DNA of 64,000 nucleotides from assembly GCF_014645695.1 (NCBI RefSeq), contig NZ_BMMF01000006.1, positions 71,322-135,321 of the forward strand, written 5' to 3'. Shown piece by piece: positions 9,763-18,513 of this stretch. The stretch's first letter is position 1. Each line of letters opens with the position of its first letter. Source of the stretch: Salinarimonas ramus (GTDB lineage: Bacteria > Pseudomonadota > Alphaproteobacteria > Rhizobiales > Beijerinckiaceae). Below the pieces are notes generated by a model. The model ran no database searches and had not been told where the DNA came from. It was given only the letters and a program-made list of their open reading frames with translations. Made by a program: the position numbers and the translations under genes.

Positions 9763-10956
9763 ATGAGCGGGACGGCGGGCGAGACCACGGCAACGACGGC
9801 GGCGGCGGGCGGGGGAGGGCTGATCCAGCCGCTCTCCGCGGGCGCGCTCGCCGCACTCGTCGGCTTCGCCTCGACCTTCGCGCTGCTGCTGCAGGGCTTC
9901 GTCGCGGTTGGCGCCACGCCGGCGCAGGCGGCCTCGGGGCTGCTCGCCGTGTGCCTGGTCAAGGGCTTCCTCGCCATCGGGCTGTCGTGGCGCACGCGCC
10001 TGCCGATCTCCATCGCCTGGTCGACGCCCGGCGCGGCGCTGCTCGTGGCGACGGGCGCCTATCCCGGCGGGTTCCCCGTGGCGGTGGGCGCCTTCCTCGC
10101 GGCGGCCGGCCTCGTGATCCTGGCGGGCGTGATCCGCCCCTTCGGCCGCGCGGTGGAGCGCATCCCCATGCCGCTCGCCGCGGCCATGCTGGCGGGCATC
10201 CTGCTCGATCTGTGCCTCGCGCCCGCCCGCGCCTCGCTCGCCGAGCCGACGCTCGCGCTGCCCATCGTCGTCGTCTGGGCGCTCGCTTTGCGCTTCGCGC
10301 GGCCCTACGCCGTGCCGCTCGCCGTTCTCGTGACGATCGGGCTCGTCTTCGCGGCGACGCCGCTGCCCGAGGCCTCCTGGGCGACGCTCGCGCCGCGCCC
10401 GATCCTCGTCGCGCCCGTCTTCTCGCTCGATGCGATGATCGGGCTGGCGCTGCCGCTCTTCCTCGTCACCATGGCCTCGCAGAACGTGCCGGGGCTCGCG
10501 GTGCTCGGCGCCAACGGCTATCGTCCGAAGGTCGGGCCGATCTTCGTGGGAACCGGCGTCGCGAGCGCCATCGCTTCCGCTTTCGGCGGCCACCTCGTCA
10601 ACCTCGCCGCCATCACCGCCGCGCTCTGCGCCGGGCCCGAGGCGCACCCCGATCCCGCCAAGCGCTGGGTCTCCGCCGCCGCGGCGGGCGCCGTCTACGT
10701 TGCGCTCGGGCTCTCGGCCGGCGCGGCGGCGGCATTCATCGCGGCCTCGCCCCCGGTCCTGATTCAAGCGGTGGCCGGCCTCGCGCTGCTGACGAGCTTC
10801 GCCGGCGCGATCCAGGCCGCGCTCGCCGACGAGCGCGCGCGCATGGCGGCCCTCGTCTGCTTCGTGACGACGGCGTCGGGCGTCGCCTTCTTCGGCATCG
10901 GTGCCCCGTTCTGGGGGCTTCTCGCGGGCGGGGCGATGTGGCTGCTGCGGCGGTGA
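9763..10956 (+). CDS. Benzoate/H+ symporter BenE family membrane transporter
   Basis: The 397-aa protein is almost entirely hydrophobic with about 11-12 predicted transmembrane helices. BenE-family features include 'LPISIAWSTPGAALL' in the first half, 'RIPMPLAAAMLAGILL', and 'LPLFLVTMASQNVPGLAVL' followed by 'GANGYRP'. Family members take up benzoate by proton symport, but the substrate here is unproven as no benzoate-degradation genes are nearby. The start at 9763 has a GGAGG seven bases upstream. Confidence 0.85.
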   Translation: MSGTAGETTATTAAAGGGGLIQPLSAGALAALVGFASTFALLLQGFVAVGATPAQAASGLLAVCLVKGFLAIGLSWRTRLPISIAWSTPGAALLVATGAYPGGFPVAVGAFLAAAGLVILAGVIRPFGRAVERIPMPLAAAMLAGILLDLCLAPARASLAEPTLALPIVVVWALALRFARPYAVPLAVLVTIGLVFAATPLPEASWATLAPRPILVAPVFSLDAMIGLALPLFLVTMASQNVPGLAVLGANGYRPKVGPIFVGTGVASAIASAFGGHLVNLAAITAALCAGPEAHPDPAKRWVSAAAAGAVYVALGLSAGAAAAFIAASPPVLIQAVAGLALLTSFAGAIQAALADERARMAALVCFVTTASGVAFFGIGAPFWGLLAGGAMWLLRR

Positions 10957-11036
10957 GGGGGCGTTGCGCCGGCGCTGCGGCCGGCTCATCATGTGACCGG
11001 CTAGGCCGAGGGTCCCGGCCGACGAGAGAGGCGATC

Positions 11037-11279
11037 ATGTCCAACCGACGCTTCACGGTTCGCACGGTCTACGATCCGGATGCGGGCGTCTTCTACACGA
11101 AGAGCGACATCGTCGGCCTTCACGTCGAGGCGCGCACGCTGGACGAGGTCGAGGCGCTCGTGCTGGAGCTCGCACCCGATCTCATCGTCGCCAACCACAT
11201 GACGAAGCCGGACCTGATCGGCCGCCCGCTGGCCGATCTCATCCCGATGATCGTGCTCGAACGCCCGAGGGCCGCATGA
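11037..11279 (+). CDS. DUF1902-family antitoxin-like protein
   Basis: The 80-aa protein MSNRRFTVRTVYDPDAGVFY... has the DUF1902 pattern: 'V..VYDPDAGVFYTKSDIVGLHVEA' then 'TLDEVEALVLELAPDLI'. This HicB-like half-fold is typical of antitoxins paired with HicA. A GTG for the HicA reading frame begins one base after its stop, giving the expected antitoxin-toxin operon. The fold also resembles the partial RNase H-like domain of HicB. The partner toxin gene is broken, so this may be an orphan antitoxin. Confidence 0.75.
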   Translation: MSNRRFTVRTVYDPDAGVFYTKSDIVGLHVEARTLDEVEALVLELAPDLIVANHMTKPDLIGRPLADLIPMIVLERPRAA

Positions 11280-11280
11280 C

Positions 11281-11492
11281 GTGGTAGACGGGTATTACAA
11301 GATCGTCGCCGCCGAGCTGAAGCGTCTCGGCTTCCGCTACGTGAAGAATGCCAAGAAACTGCACGAGAAACGGGTTCGCACGAGAAGTGGGCGAACGAGG
11401 AGGGGCGGCTCCTGATCGTGCCGCGCAACCTCCTGAGCCGTCATCTCGCCAACGCGATCCTCGCCGATGCCGGCAGCGAACGCCGGCTGTGA
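11281..11492 (+). pseudogene. hicA: hicA toxin gene broken by a 17-bp insertion
   Basis: The 5' part reads V-DGYYKIVAAELKRLGFRYVKNAK in frame 1, the HicA start. The 3' part reads SHEKWANEEGRLLIVPRN...ANAILADAG in another frame and ends at 11492. Between AAG (11353-11355) and GGTTCGCACGAG lies an extra AAACTGCACGAGAAACG (17 nt, 11356-11372); removing it restores the family sequence 'NAKGSHEKW'. The insert repeats GCACGAGAA, so it looks like a local slipped duplication. The frameshift leads to a stop at 11413. The conserved His and RNA-binding core are lost, so the toxin should be inactive. A sequencing error is possible but unlikely for 17 bases. Confidence 0.8.
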
Positions 11493-11512
11493 TCGCGGAC
11501 GCTCCGCCGTCC

Positions 11513-12220
11513 TCAATACCGCCTGAACAGGCTCACCAGCTTGCCCTGGATCTTCACCCGGTCCGGGCCGAGCACGCGGGTCTCGTAGGCCGGGTTGGCG
11601 GCTTCGAGCGCGATGGAGGAGCCGCGGCGGCGGAAGCGCTTCAAGGTCGCCTCCTCGTCGTCGATCAGCGCGACGATGATGTCTCCCGTATTGGCCACGT
11701 CCTGCTTGCGCACGACGACGATGTCCCCGTCGAGGATACCGGCCTCGATCATCGAATCGCCGCGGACCTCCAGCGCGAAATGCTCGCCCGAGGCCACGAG
11801 ATCCGGCGAGACCGTGATCGAATGGCTCTGCGACTGGATGGCCGAGATCGGCACGCCGGCGGCGATGCGACCCATGACCGGGATCTGGATGCCGCGCTCC
11901 TCGTCGGCGACGACGGGGGCGGGCGGGGGCGCGGCCTTGGGCTTGGCGGCGAGGCCGCCCTCCACCACGCTCGGCGAGAAGCGCCGGGCGCTCGTCACGC
12001 CCATGCCCTCGGGCAGGCGCACCACTTCGAGCGCGCGCGCGCGGTTCGGCAGGCGGCGGATGAAGCCGCGCTCCTCCAGCGCGGTGATCAGCCGGTGGAT
12101 GCCGGACTTCGACTTGAGATCGAGCGCGTCCTTCATCTCGTCGAAGGAGGGCGGCACGCCGGTCTCGCGGACCCGCTCGTGGATGAATCGAAGCAATTCG
12201 TGCTGCTTGCGCGTGAGCAT
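11513..12220 (-). CDS. lexA: LexA repressor / SOS autoprotease
   Basis: LexA represses SOS genes and self-cleaves when RecA is activated. The 235-aa protein has the winged helix at residues 1-65 ([20 protein letters not shown]), the Ala-Gly cleavage site in GRIAAGVPI, catalytic Ser in [13 protein letters not shown] and catalytic Lys in EATLKRF. Length is usual for alphaproteobacteria. Upstream is a perfect GAAC-N7-GAAC box overlapping its promoter (autoregulation). In Rhizobiales lexA often follows moeA directly; here an IS element sits between. Confidence 0.97.
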   Translation of the reverse strand: MLTRKQHELLRFIHERVRETGVPPSFDEMKDALDLKSKSGIHRLITALEERGFIRRLPNRARALEVVRLPEGMGVTSARRFSPSVVEGGLAAKPKAAPPPAPVVADEERGIQIPVMGRIAAGVPISAIQSQSHSITVSPDLVASGEHFALEVRGDSMIEAGILDGDIVVVRKQDVANTGDIIVALIDDEEATLKRFRRRGSSIALEAANPAYETRVLGPDRVKIQGKLVSLFRRY

Positions 12221-12322
12221 GGGCGTTCCCGTCTCCGATCCCCCCGCGCCGTCGGCCGATTGGCTGCCTTTCGACTCGCTGCGCGAATCGCTTCGACGGT
12301 GTCGCGGAAAACAAACGAGGAA

Positions 12323-12351
12323 CTTATACCCGTTCCCCATGCGTTCCGCAA
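12323..12351 (-). promoter_or_regulatory. lexA promoter with overlapping SOS (LexA) box
   Basis: On the minus strand a -35 TTGCGG (12351-12346) and -10 TATAAG (12328-12323) are separated by exactly 17 bases. Within the spacer and -35 lies GAAC-N7-GAAC (12346-12332), the alphaproteobacterial LexA-binding direct repeat. The overlap implies that LexA blocks RNA polymerase at its own promoter. The start codon is about 100 bases downstream. Confidence 0.8.
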
Positions 12352-12406
12352 CCCCACGAGCAGCGCTCGCGCGACGCGACGTCGCGGGAGGGTGAACGAG
12401 GCGGCG

Positions 12407-12509
12407 CATCTTCCCCGGAGGGGAGGAGTCCGCGCCTCGGCGCGGGCGGTGGGGCCGTGCGATTTTCCTGCTCGCCGGCCCGCCCCCTCCCCACCCTCCG
12501 GCTCTCGAG
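12407..12509. repeat. Intergenic repeat copy 1, left part (interrupted by IS element)
   Basis: This GC-rich stretch matches 13977-14078 closely: both have CATC(C/T)TCCCCGGAGGGGAG, GAGTCCGCGCCTCGGCGCGG, GCGGTGGGGC and CGCCCCCTCCCCACCCTCCG. Copy 1 is cut after CTCTCGAG by the insertion sequence; its remaining part resumes at 13849. It contains short self-complementary runs able to form hairpins. Function unknown; it resembles dispersed palindromic intergenic repeats of Rhizobiales. Confidence 0.8.
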
Positions 12510-13844
12510 TGTCCAGCGGATAAATGACTGACAGATTGGACCGGATGAATGGTTGACACATCACGGCACCTGATCGGTCGTTTTCGCCGGCCGGTCCCCC
12601 GGCCGGGGGACCGGCCGGCGGCGGAGCTTTCGGGTTCGTCGATCGATGATGCCGATGGGGACGTCGAAGTAGCGGACCACCCACTCGCCGTCGTGCGTTT
12701 CCTCGATGGCGACGGGCTCGCCGACCAGAGCCTTGGTGATGTGCACGAGGCTGCCGTCCCACTTGATCTCGCCGGCCTGGCGGACCTTGCGCACCGCCGC
12801 TTCCGGCGGATAGTCCGGCTCCGGCAGGCGGTCGGGGAGCGGGCGCGGGGTCGGCCGGAAGAGGTGCGCCGGAGGCGTCTGGCCGAGCGCTTCGTGGGGA
12901 CGCTCGTGATTGTAGTCGTGGCGGAAGGCGTCGAAGCGCGCCTGCTGCGCGGCCCTGTCGGCGGCCGGCGGCGTCATGGCCTCGCGCAGGAGCGTGCCGT
13001 GGAAGCGCTCGTGGCCGCCGTTCTGCTGCGGCTGGCCGGGATCGATGCGCTCGTGGCGGATGCCGAGCTTGATCCACCGCACGCCCAGCGTCGTCAGCCC
13101 CGTCGCCCCGCTCGAGGCGAAGGGCGCGCCGTTGTCCGTGCGGATCACGTCGGGCAGCCCGTGCTCGCGGAAGGCCTGCTCGAACAAGGGCTCGGCCTCC
13201 TCCGTGCGGGTCGAGGCGGTGGCGCCCAGCACCAGCAGGAAGCGGCTGAAGCCGTCCGTCACCGTCAGCGGCTCGAGTCGCTCCCGGTCGCCGAGCCGCA
13301 CCCAGCCCTTGTGATCGGCACACCAGACGTGATTGGGCCGCTGCGGCCGGGTCAGCTCCTCGAGCCGCGGCGGGGCGTGACGGTGCAGGCGCCGTCCGCT
13401 CACCAGATCGGCCCGCTTGAGGATCTCCCCCACCGTCGAGGCCGACGGCCAGGGCGTCTCCGGCGCGCGCGCGCGCAGCTTCGCCACGAGCTTGCGCGGG
13501 CCCCATGTCGGCCGCTCCCGCCGCAACGCCACGATCGCCTCCACGACCGCATCCGGCGTCGCACGACCGTGCCGATGCGGGCCGCGCGGGCGATCCACGA
13601 GACCCGCCGCTCCCAGAGCCCGGTACCGGCGAAGCCACTCGTAGCCCGTCTGGCGACTGATCTCGAACAACGCGCACAGCTCCGTCATCGTGTGCTCGCC
13701 TTCATCCGCGAGCAGCGCGAACCGCATCCGCTGCTTCATCACACAGCTCTCGTTCCAAGCCATCGGCAGGTCCCCCTGCCGCCAGAACTGAACTGTCAAC
13801 CATTCAACCGGTCCATTCCGTCAAGGATCTATCCGGTCCGGACA
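12510..13844 (-). mobile_element. IS481-family insertion sequence, complete (1335 bp)
   Basis: The element has imperfect terminal inverted repeats of about 50 bp beginning TGTCC at both ends and sharing inner blocks TGGACCGG and GAATGGTTGACA. The 4-bp direct repeat CGAG flanks both sides (12506-12509, 13845-13848). One transposase gene fills it. Comparison with the intact repeat copy at 13977-14109 shows exactly where it inserted, which confirms both ends. All parts look intact, so it may still be mobile. Confidence 0.92.
12561..13763 (-). CDS. IS481 family transposase
   Basis: The 400-aa DDE transposase starts [20 protein letters not shown], the common IS481 N-terminus, with a GGGGGA ribosome site upstream. 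A helix-turn-helix ([20 protein letters not shown]) precedes a second HTH-like part, and the catalytic core follows: D in [10 protein letters not shown] in [11 protein letters not shown] in [10 protein letters not shown]. The C-terminus ([15 protein letters not shown]) is an IS481 extension. No frameshift or stop interrupts it. It lies on the same strand as lexA and moeA. Confidence 0.93.
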   Translation of the reverse strand: MAWNESCVMKQRMRFALLADEGEHTMTELCALFEISRQTGYEWLRRYRALGAAGLVDRPRGPHRHGRATPDAVVEAIVALRRERPTWGPRKLVAKLRARAPETPWPSASTVGEILKRADLVSGRRLHRHAPPRLEELTRPQRPNHVWCADHKGWVRLGDRERLEPLTVTDGFSRFLLVLGATASTRTEEAEPLFEQAFREHGLPDVIRTDNGAPFASSGATGLTTLGVRWIKLGIRHERIDPGQPQQNGGHERFHGTLLREAMTPPAADRAAQQARFDAFRHDYNHERPHEALGQTPPAHLFRPTPRPLPDRLPEPDYPPEAAVRKVRQAGEIKWDGSLVHITKALVGEPVAIEETHDGEWVVRYFDVPIGIIDRRTRKLRRRPVPRPGDRPAKTTDQVP

Positions 13845-13848
13845 CGAG

Positions 13849-13877
13849 CCGTCGTCCTCCCCTGCGGGGAGGTGGCG
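13849..13877. repeat. Intergenic repeat copy 1, right part
   Basis: The sequence after the IS, GCCGTCGTCCTCCCCTGCGG followed by GGAGGTGGCG, is identical to 14080-14108 of the intact copy. Joined to the left part it rebuilds a ~130-bp unit. The end is a small palindrome CCTCCCC-TGC-GGGGAGG. Confidence 0.75.
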
Positions 13878-13976
13878 GTCGGTTTGCGTCATCGGCGTCG
13901 GTGGCTCGACGTCGGTGTCTCGGCGGCGAGGTTCAGGCGTCTCCGTCCTCGACGTTCGCGTCTTCCGCCGACCTCG

Positions 13977-14109
13977 CATCCTCCCCGGAGGGGAGGAGTC
14001 CGCGCCTCGGCGCGGGCGGTGGGGCGGTACCGATCATCCTGCACGCCGGCTCGCCCCCTCCCCACCCTCCGGCCCTCGGGCCGTCGTCCTCCCCTGCGGG
14101 GAGGTGGCG
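13977..14109. repeat. Intergenic repeat copy 2, intact
   Basis: This intact copy of the ~130-bp unit lies 21 bp downstream of the moeA stop. It ends with the palindrome CCTCCCC-TGC-GGGGAGG and begins with TCCTCCCCGGAGGGGAGGA, both capable of hairpins, so it might act as a transcription or mRNA-end signal for moeA. Together with the remains of copy 1 it fills the non-coding stretch 13764-14130; nothing else was seen there. Confidence 0.8.
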
Positions 14110-14130
14110 CGCGTCATCGCGCCCCACGCC

Positions 14131-15351
14131 TCACATCACCCCGTCCAGCCGCACGATCTCCACCACCTCCCCTCGCTCCAGCGCCGGTGCCTTCACGGGG
14201 CGGACGATCAGGGCGTCGGCGCGGGCGAGGATGCCGAGCATGGAGGAATCCTGGATCGGGGCGGGGGTGACCTCGGGGAGCGCGCCGGGGCGGGGGGCGA
14301 GGGTGGCGCGGACGTAGTCCTCGCGGCCGTCGTTCTCGGGGAGCGGCGCGCCCAGCACCGCCCATTCGGTGGCGAGGCCGTCGGCGTGCGGGTCGCCGAC
14401 GAGGGCGCGGATCGCGGGGCGCAGGAAGAGCAGCGCGCAGACGAGGGAGGAGACCGGGTTGCCGGGCAGGCCTAGGAAGAGCGTGCCGTCGAGCGTCCCG
14501 TGCATCAGCGGCTTGCCCGGGCGCATGGCGATCTTCCAGAAGCCGAGCCGCATGCCGGCCTCGCGCAGGGTCTCCTGGACGAGGTCGTGGGCGCCGACGG
14601 AGGCGCCGCCCAGCGTCACGATGACGTCCGCCTGCGCCGCCCGCGCCGCCGCGAGCTTCTCGCGGATGGCGTCCTTCGTGTCGCGCGCGATGCCGAGCGA
14701 GACCGGCTCGCCCCCGGCGGCCGCCACGAGGGCTTCGATGGCGAAGAGGTTCGAGGCGACGATCTGGTCGGGCCCCGGCGTCTCGCCGGGCATGACGAGC
14801 TCGTCTCCGGTGGCGATGACGGCCACGATCGGCCGGCGGCGCACGGGGAGCGCGGGATGGTTCATCGCGGCGGCGAGCGCCAGCGAACGGGCGTCGAGGC
14901 TGCGGCCTGCGGGGACGAGGACGTCGCCCTCCTCGAAATCGAGGCCGCGCGGGCGCACGAACCGGCCCGCCGCGGCACCCTCGCGGATGCGCACGTGACC
15001 CTCGTCCAGCGCCTCGGCGTTCTCCTGGACGACGATCGTGTCGGCACCCTCGGGCACCGGCGCGCCGGTGAAGATGCGCACCGCCTCGCCGGCGCCGAGC
15101 GTGCCGGCGAAGCGCCGGCCGGCGGCCGAGGTCCCGACGACGCGAAGCTCCACCGGCGCCGAGGCGACGTCGGCGGCGCGCACCGCCCAGCCGTCCATGG
15201 CGGAGGCGGCGAAGGGGGGCTGCGTGCGCATCGCGACGAGATCGCGCGCCAAGGTGCGCCCGGCGCATTCCGCGAGCGGCACCGTCTCCGTTGCGAGCGG
15301 CGCGCCGGCGGCGGCGACGATGCGGGTGCGGGCCTCGGCGACGGAGATCAC
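14131..15351 (-). CDS. moeA: Molybdopterin molybdenumtransferase MoeA
   Basis: MoeA inserts molybdate into adenylylated molybdopterin to finish the molybdenum cofactor. The 406-aa protein has the N-terminal 'PPFAASAMDGWAVRAAD' motif, 'GEAVRIFTGAPVPEGADTIV', and the central 'VIATGDELV' and 'GGASVGAHDLV' MPT-binding motifs, with 'FLGLPGNPVSSLV' near the C-terminal part. The start is GTG at 15351 (VISVAEARTRI). It follows moaC by 16 bp in the trpD-trpC-moaC-moeA operon. Confidence 0.95.
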   Translation of the reverse strand: MISVAEARTRIVAAAGAPLATETVPLAECAGRTLARDLVAMRTQPPFAASAMDGWAVRAADVASAPVELRVVGTSAAGRRFAGTLGAGEAVRIFTGAPVPEGADTIVVQENAEALDEGHVRIREGAAAGRFVRPRGLDFEEGDVLVPAGRSLDARSLALAAAMNHPALPVRRRPIVAVIATGDELVMPGETPGPDQIVASNLFAIEALVAAAGGEPVSLGIARDTKDAIREKLAAARAAQADVIVTLGGASVGAHDLVQETLREAGMRLGFWKIAMRPGKPLMHGTLDGTLFLGLPGNPVSSLVCALLFLRPAIRALVGDPHADGLATEWAVLGAPLPENDGREDYVRATLAPRPGALPEVTPAPIQDSSMLGILARADALIVRPVKAPALERGEVVEIVRLDGVM

Positions 15352-15367
15352 GGCGCGCGCCCCCCGC

Positions 15368-15847
15368 TCACGGCTCGGCTCGGTACGTGCCCGAGCGCCC
15401 GCCGGTCTTCTCGAGGAGGCGAACGCCCTCGATGCGCATGCCTTTGTCGGCGGCCTTGACCATGTCGTAGATCGTGAGGCAGGCCACCGAGACGGCGGTG
15501 AGCGCCTCCATCTCGACACCGGTCTGGCCCGCGACCTTCACCTCCGCCGTGACGCGCACGCCCGGAAGCGCCTCGTCGATGGCGCAGTCGACGCGCACCT
15601 TCGAGATCATCAGGGGATGGCACAGCGGGATCAGCTCGTGGGTGCGCTTGGCGGCCATGATGCCCGATATGCGCGCCACCCCGAGCACGTCGCCCTTCTT
15701 GGCGTCGCCGGCGCGGATGATCGCCAGCGTCTCCGGCTTCGTGATCACGACGCCCTCGGCGATCGCCGTGCGGGAGGTGACGTCCTTCTCCGAGACGTCG
15801 ACCATGTTGGCGGCGCCGGTGGCGTCGATGTGGCTGAGCTCGCTCAC
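15368..15847 (-). CDS. moaC: Cyclic pyranopterin monophosphate synthase MoaC
   Basis: MoaC converts the MoaA product to cyclic pyranopterin monophosphate, an early step of molybdenum cofactor synthesis. The 159-aa protein has the family N-terminus '[20 protein letters not shown]', the '[13 protein letters not shown]' His-containing loop, and '[20 protein letters not shown]' near the C-terminus. Its GTG start overlaps the trpC stop (GTGA), which points to translational coupling. Confidence 0.96.
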   Translation of the reverse strand: MSELSHIDATGAANMVDVSEKDVTSRTAIAEGVVITKPETLAIIRAGDAKKGDVLGVARISGIMAAKRTHELIPLCHPLMISKVRVDCAIDEALPGVRVTAEVKVAGQTGVEMEALTAVSVACLTIYDMVKAADKGMRIEGVRLLEKTGGRSGTYRAEP

Positions 15848-16647
15848 GCGGCCTCTCCGAGGAGGGTTCGGGTGGCGCCGGCGACGTCCGCCTGGCGCAT
15901 CAGGCTCTCGCCGACGAGGAAGGTGTCGATCCCCGCCGCACGCAGGCGCGCGATGTCGGCGGGGGCGGAGATGCCGCTCTCGCCGACGACGATGCGGTCG
16001 TGCGGGATGAGCGGTGCGAGGCTCTCGGCGACGGCGAGCGAGACCTCGAAGGTGCGCAGGTTGCGGTTGTTGATGCCGATCAGCGTCGCGGGAAGGGCCA
16101 GCGCGCGCTCGAGCTCGGGGGCGTCGTGCACCTCGACGAGGGCGTCCATGCCCCATTCGTGCGCCGCCTCGACGAGGGCGCGGGCTTCCGCGTCCGTGAC
16201 GCTCGCCATGATGACGAGGATGCAGTCCGCGCCCCAGGCGCGCGCCTCCGCCACCTGGTAGGGCTCGAACAGGAAGTCCTTGCGCAGAGCCGGCAGCGCG
16301 CAGGCGGCCTTGGCGGCGGCGATGTAGTCCGGCCGGCCCTGGAAGGAGGGCGTATCCGTGAGGACGGAGAGGCAGGCGGCGCCGCCCGCCTCGTAGGCGG
16401 CGGCGAGGGCCGGCGGGTCGAAATCGGGCCGGATGAGGCCCTTCGACGGGCTCGCCTTCTTGATCTCGGCGATGAGCGCCGGGCGCCCCGCCGCGATCCG
16501 CGCGCGGATCGCGTCCGCGAAGCCGCGGGGCGAGGCCGCGTCGCGGGCGCGCGCGGCGATCTCGGCGGGCGGGATCGCTGCCTTGGCGGCGGCGATCTCC
16601 TCGCGCTTGTAGGCTTCGATCTTCGCGAGGATGTCGCTCTTGCTCAT
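15844..16647 (-). CDS. trpC: Indole-3-glycerol phosphate synthase
   Basis: TrpC closes the indole ring in tryptophan synthesis. The 267-aa TIM barrel shows the catalytic Lys in '[13 protein letters not shown]', the Lys in '[11 protein letters not shown]', the Glu of 'ALVEVHD', the '[13 protein letters not shown]' motif and 'VGESGI' phosphate-binding loop. It starts 8 bp after trpD stops. The grouping with moaC and moeA is common in Rhizobiales. Confidence 0.97.
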   Translation of the reverse strand: MSKSDILAKIEAYKREEIAAAKAAIPPAEIAARARDAASPRGFADAIRARIAAGRPALIAEIKKASPSKGLIRPDFDPPALAAAYEAGGAACLSVLTDTPSFQGRPDYIAAAKAACALPALRKDFLFEPYQVAEARAWGADCILVIMASVTDAEARALVEAAHEWGMDALVEVHDAPELERALALPATLIGINNRNLRTFEVSLAVAESLAPLIPHDRIVVGESGISAPADIARLRAAGIDTFLVGESLMRQADVAGATRTLLGEAA

Positions 16648-16655
16648 GGCCGGCC

Positions 16656-17669
16656 TCACGCCTGCGAGGCGCGCACGAGGCGCGCGAGCGCCTGCTTCGC
16701 GGCGCCGTCGTCCACGGCCTTCGCCGCCATGGCGACGCCCTCGGTGAGATCCGCGGCGGCACCCGCGACGACGAGGGAGGCGCCCGCGTTCAGGACCGCG
16801 ACGTCGCGATAGGGCGTCTTCTCGCCGTCGAGCACGGCGCGCAGGGCAGCCGCGTTGTGGGCGGGATCGGCGCCCTTGAGGTCCTGCGGCCGGGCGATCG
16901 GCAGGCCGACGTCGCGCGGGTCGATCTGGAAGGAGCGGATCTCGCCGTCCTCCAGCGCCACGACCTCGCTCGGGCCAGTCGTCGTCAGCTCGTCGAGCCC
17001 GTCGGAGCCGTGCACGACCCAGACGCGCTCGGAGCCGAGCGCGCGCAGCGTCTCGGCCAGAGGCCGCATCCAGGCGCGGGAGAAGACGCCGAGCAGCTGG
17101 CGCTTCACGCCGGCGGGGTTCGAGAGGGGACCCAGAAGGTTGAAGATCGTGCGCGTGCCGAGCTCGACGCGGAAGGGCGCCACGTGGCGCATGGAGGCGT
17201 GGTGGGCCTGAGCGAACATGAAGCACACGTTCGCCTCCGAGAGGCAGCGCGCCAGCGCCGCGGGGTCGAGGCCGAGCGTCACGTCGAGCGCGCCGAGCAC
17301 GTCGGCGGCGCCGGATTTCGAGGAGGCGGCGCGGTTGCCGTGCTTGGCCACCGGCACGCCGCAGCCGGCGACGATGAAGGCCGCGAGCGTCGAGATGTTG
17401 TAGGAGCCCGAATGGTCGCCGCCGGTGCCGACGATGTCGATGGCGTTCGCCGGCGCGGTGACCCGCAGCATCTTGGCGCGCATGGCGGAGGCCGCGCCGA
17501 CGATCTCGTCGAGCGCCTCGCCGCGCACGCGCAGAGCCATCAGGAACGCCCCCGCCTGCGCCGGCGTCACCTCGCCGGACAGAAGCGCGTCGAAGGCCGC
17601 GCGCGCTTCGTCCTGCGAAAGGGCGGCGCCGGTCGCGACCTTGGCGAGATAGGGCTTGAACGCATCCAT
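16656..17669 (-). CDS. trpD: Anthranilate phosphoribosyltransferase
   Basis: TrpD transfers the phosphoribosyl group of PRPP to anthranilate. The 337-aa protein carries the glycine-rich '[17 protein letters not shown]' PRPP/anthranilate motif (near residue 80), '[20 protein letters not shown]', and '[15 protein letters not shown]'. ATG at 17669 gives the family N-terminus [14 protein letters not shown]. It is the first gene of the visible operon; trpG is not present upstream, where a tRNA gene lies instead. Confidence 0.97.
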   Translation of the reverse strand: MDAFKPYLAKVATGAALSQDEARAAFDALLSGEVTPAQAGAFLMALRVRGEALDEIVGAASAMRAKMLRVTAPANAIDIVGTGGDHSGSYNISTLAAFIVAGCGVPVAKHGNRAASSKSGAADVLGALDVTLGLDPAALARCLSEANVCFMFAQAHHASMRHVAPFRVELGTRTIFNLLGPLSNPAGVKRQLLGVFSRAWMRPLAETLRALGSERVWVVHGSDGLDELTTTGPSEVVALEDGEIRSFQIDPRDVGLPIARPQDLKGADPAHNAAALRAVLDGEKTPYRDVAVLNAGASLVVAGAAADLTEGVAMAAKAVDDGAAKQALARLVRASQA

Positions 17670-17820
17670 GATAGCGGCTCCCGCGTCTCCTGCAGGGTTC
17701 CTTAGCAAGCGTGGAGGCCGGGGGAAAGGCCGCGATCGACCACCCGGCGCGACGGCTGCCCGAGCGGCAGCGCGGGTAGGCGAGACGGCGGGGATGCGAG
17801 AGGTGGGATCCGAAAGCACG

Positions 17821-17849
17821 AAGGCCGCCGGGTCGCCCCGACGGCCTTT
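17821..17849 (-). terminator. Hairpin downstream of tRNA-Leu, candidate terminator
   Basis: AAGGCCG (17821-17827) pairs with CGGCCTT (17842-17848), with an inner GGG/CCC able to extend the stem. It lies 40 bases beyond the tRNA 3' end and is followed on the minus strand by a weak T-containing tract (CGTGCTTTCGG). It could end tRNA-Leu transcription before trpD. The U-tract is poor. Confidence 0.45.
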
Positions 17850-17889
17850 CGTGACAACCCTTTTCGGCTCCGACGCCCCGCACCATGTC

Positions 17890-17976
17890 TGGTGCGGCCG
17901 AGAGGATTTGAACCTCCACCCCGTTTCCGGGACTAGCACCTCAAGCTAGCGCGTCTACCAATTCCGCCACGGCCGC
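17890..17976 (-). tRNA. tRNA-Leu (anticodon GAG)
   Basis: The 87-nt gene folds with acceptor GCGGCCG/CGGCCGC, D-arm with GTGGCGGAATTGGTAGAC (class II leucine/serine type), anticodon stem CTAGC/GCTAG around loop TTGAGGT (anticodon GAG), a long variable arm (CCCGGAAACGGG), T-loop GGTTCAAATCC and encoded CCA. The long variable arm and A73 fit leucine. It reads CUU/CUC codons. The gap 17670-18095 otherwise holds only the hairpin described separately. Confidence 0.97.
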
Positions 17977-18095
17977 GGAGCCCGTTTCGGGGGCACCGCC
18001 CCCGGGGTGCGCAGCGTGTAACAGATCGAATCGGGGGCGACAAGCGGCATTTCTGGACGCCGGCAAAAATTCGGCGAAACGTCCGCAAACGCCTC

Positions 18096-18464
18096 TCAAG
18101 CGCCTTCCGCGGGCTCCGCACCGGCCTCGCGAGCCATGATCGCGGCCGCTTCCTCCAGCGCATCGCTCACCGAGAGCGCGTCGCCGATGGTCGTGCCGGG
18201 ATCGGAGATGCGCGCGGGCTTGGGGATGATCTCGGTGATCTCCACCTGGATGCGCGTGCCGGTGACGACCACCTGGCCGCGGGCGATGGGATGGTCGTTG
18301 GCGCGGATCTCGACCATGTCCGTGTCGGAGGATTCGAGCTCGATCACCGCGCCGCGGCCCATGCGCAGCAGCATGTGCACGGGCATGTGCGTGCGCCCGA
18401 GCACGATCGTCAGATCGACATGAAGGCCTTCGAGACTGGACACGCGGCGCGAACTCCCCGACAT
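18096..18464 (-). CDS. FliM/FliN (SpoA) C-terminal domain protein
   Basis: The 122-aa protein is one SpoA domain: '[23 protein letters not shown]', '[10 protein letters not shown]', then '[20 protein letters not shown]' and 'IQVEITEII'. SpoA domains build the flagellar switch C-ring and related type III export sorting platforms. No flagellar gene is nearby, so it is either a stand-alone FliN or a paralogue with another role. ATG at 18464 is chosen; an upstream GTG at 18497 is possible. It is divergent from lipB with only about 50 bp between start codons. Confidence 0.8.
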   Translation of the reverse strand: MSGSSRRVSSLEGLHVDLTIVLGRTHMPVHMLLRMGRGAVIELESSDTDMVEIRANDHPIARGQVVVTGTRIQVEITEIIPKPARISDPGTTIGDALSVSDALEEAAAIMAREAGAEPAEGA

Positions 18465-18513
18465 GAGACGTATGACCCCGAACGACCGCGACCGCACGAG
18501 AGAGACCGTCTCG

